Below, in pieces: positions 63,611 to 64,000 of a stretch of DNA of 64,000 bases; within the stretch, counting starts at the first letter, position 1; every line of letters starts with the position of its first letter. The translations under genes and the position numbers were made by a program. The notes under the pieces were generated by a model. The model saw nothing but the letters and a program-made list of their open reading frames with translations, had not been told where the DNA came from and ran no database searches. The stretch is from the NCBI RefSeq assembly GCF_016908935.1, contig NZ_JAFBEV010000012.1:23492-87491 (forward strand), read 5' to 3'. Source of the stretch: Sporolactobacillus spathodeae (GTDB lineage Bacteria > Bacillota > Bacilli > Bacillales > Sporolactobacillaceae).

Positions 63611-64000
63611 TGAGCTTCGGCCTAACTTTTGCCCGATTCGGTCTAACTTTTGCCCGCTCCGGTCTAACTTCTCAGGTTCGGCCTAACTTTTGCCCGATTC
63701 GGTCTAACTTTTCATGGGTTCGGCCTAACTTTTCCCCGCTTCGGTCTAACTTCTCAGGTTCGGCCTAACTTTTGCCCGATTCGGTCTAACTTTTCACGGG
63801 TTCGGCCTAACTTTTCCACGATTCGGTCTAACTTCTCAGGTTCGGCCTAACTTTTGCCCGATTCGGCCTGACTTTTCACGGGTTCGGCCTAACTTTTGCC
63901 CGGTTCGGTCTAACTTCTCAGGTTCGGCCTAACTTTTGCCCGATTCGGTCTAACTTTTCATGGGTTCGGCCTAACTTTTCCCCGCTTCGGTCTAACTTCT
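63611..64000 (-). repeat. 21-bp tandem repeat array, class 1, with 82-bp higher-order period
   Basis: Nineteen units of core TTCGG(C/T)CTAACTT. From 63676 they repeat in blocks of four (21+21+21+19 = 82 bp): tails GCCCGA, CAYGGG, CCCCGC or similar, then a 19-bp unit ending CTCAGG. The CTCAGG marks fall at 63671, 63753, 63835 and 63917, each 82 bp apart. The array continues past the window edge. Confidence 0.92.

Overview
The window reads as chromosomal DNA of a low-to-mid GC Bacillota, most likely a spore-former-related lactic-type member of the Bacilli; a Sporolactobacillaceae-like genome would fit, but this is inferred from gene content only. Supporting signs are strong AGGAGG-type ribosome sites with frequent TTG/GTG starts, a lactate racemase (lar) operon, PTS/6-phospho-beta-glucosidase genes under a LevR-type sigma-54 activator, perfect or near-perfect CcpA cre boxes, a TRAP-type (G/U)AG leader before a trpE-G fusion, and the long (about 675 aa) form of urocanate hydratase.

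Layout. 1-4.1 kb: 3' part of a chemoreceptor gene, an LCP cell-wall ligase, a small coiled-coil protein and a YdcF-like membrane protein. 4.6-12.1 kb: an aminotransferase/2-hydroxyacid dehydrogenase pair divergent from larA-larE-larB-larC, with a Crp-family LarR-like regulator convergent to the operon; five 13-bp GTTAACA repeats sit upstream of larA. 12.5-18.5 kb: GH25 lysozyme, C69 dipeptidase, an FNR-like regulator divergent from cupin and ferredoxin genes with a perfect FNR box between them, and an unknown gene. 19.0-31.6 kb: eleven leftward genes (RpiR regulator, M20 amidohydrolase, HutF-like deaminase, two-subunit aconitase X, 2-hydroxyacid dehydrogenase, ABC binding protein, hutU, hutI, ABC permease, ABC ATPase), apparently an imidazole/urocanate-type catabolic island without hutH. 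32.2-37.2 kb: a second leftward operon (binding protein, permease, ATPase, SDR, HisD-like dehydrogenase). 37.8-45.9 kb: an unrecognised membrane protein, a 57-unit 21-bp repeat array, DoxX, an Nramp-related transporter with an MgtE-type cytosolic partner, a decayed DoxX copy and a SemiSWEET. 46-54 kb: cellobiose-type PTS operon with two GH1 enzymes and its LevR-type activator. 54.5-63 kb: a tautomerase-superfamily protein, GH42 beta-galactosidase, a TRAP-regulated trpE-G fusion, and a nucleoside-salvage group (BMP lipoprotein, nucleoside hydrolase, phosphoribosyltransferase).

Two repeat systems run through the intergenic DNA and no gene explains them. The first is an approximately 160-180 bp non-coding dispersed element present at about ten loci, several as head-to-tail pairs with one member shortened; one copy interrupts a duplicated fragment of the SDR gene, which suggests the element moves. 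The second is a superfamily of 21-bp tandem repeats (two DNA helical turns per unit) in three sequence classes that occur in the same register within single arrays; one array has about 57 units, and the array at the right edge has an 82-bp four-unit higher-order period. These arrays and elements are the strongest candidates for something undescribed, followed by the hutH-less urocanate island, the larA 13-bp iterons and the TRAP leader on a stand-alone trpE-G fusion.
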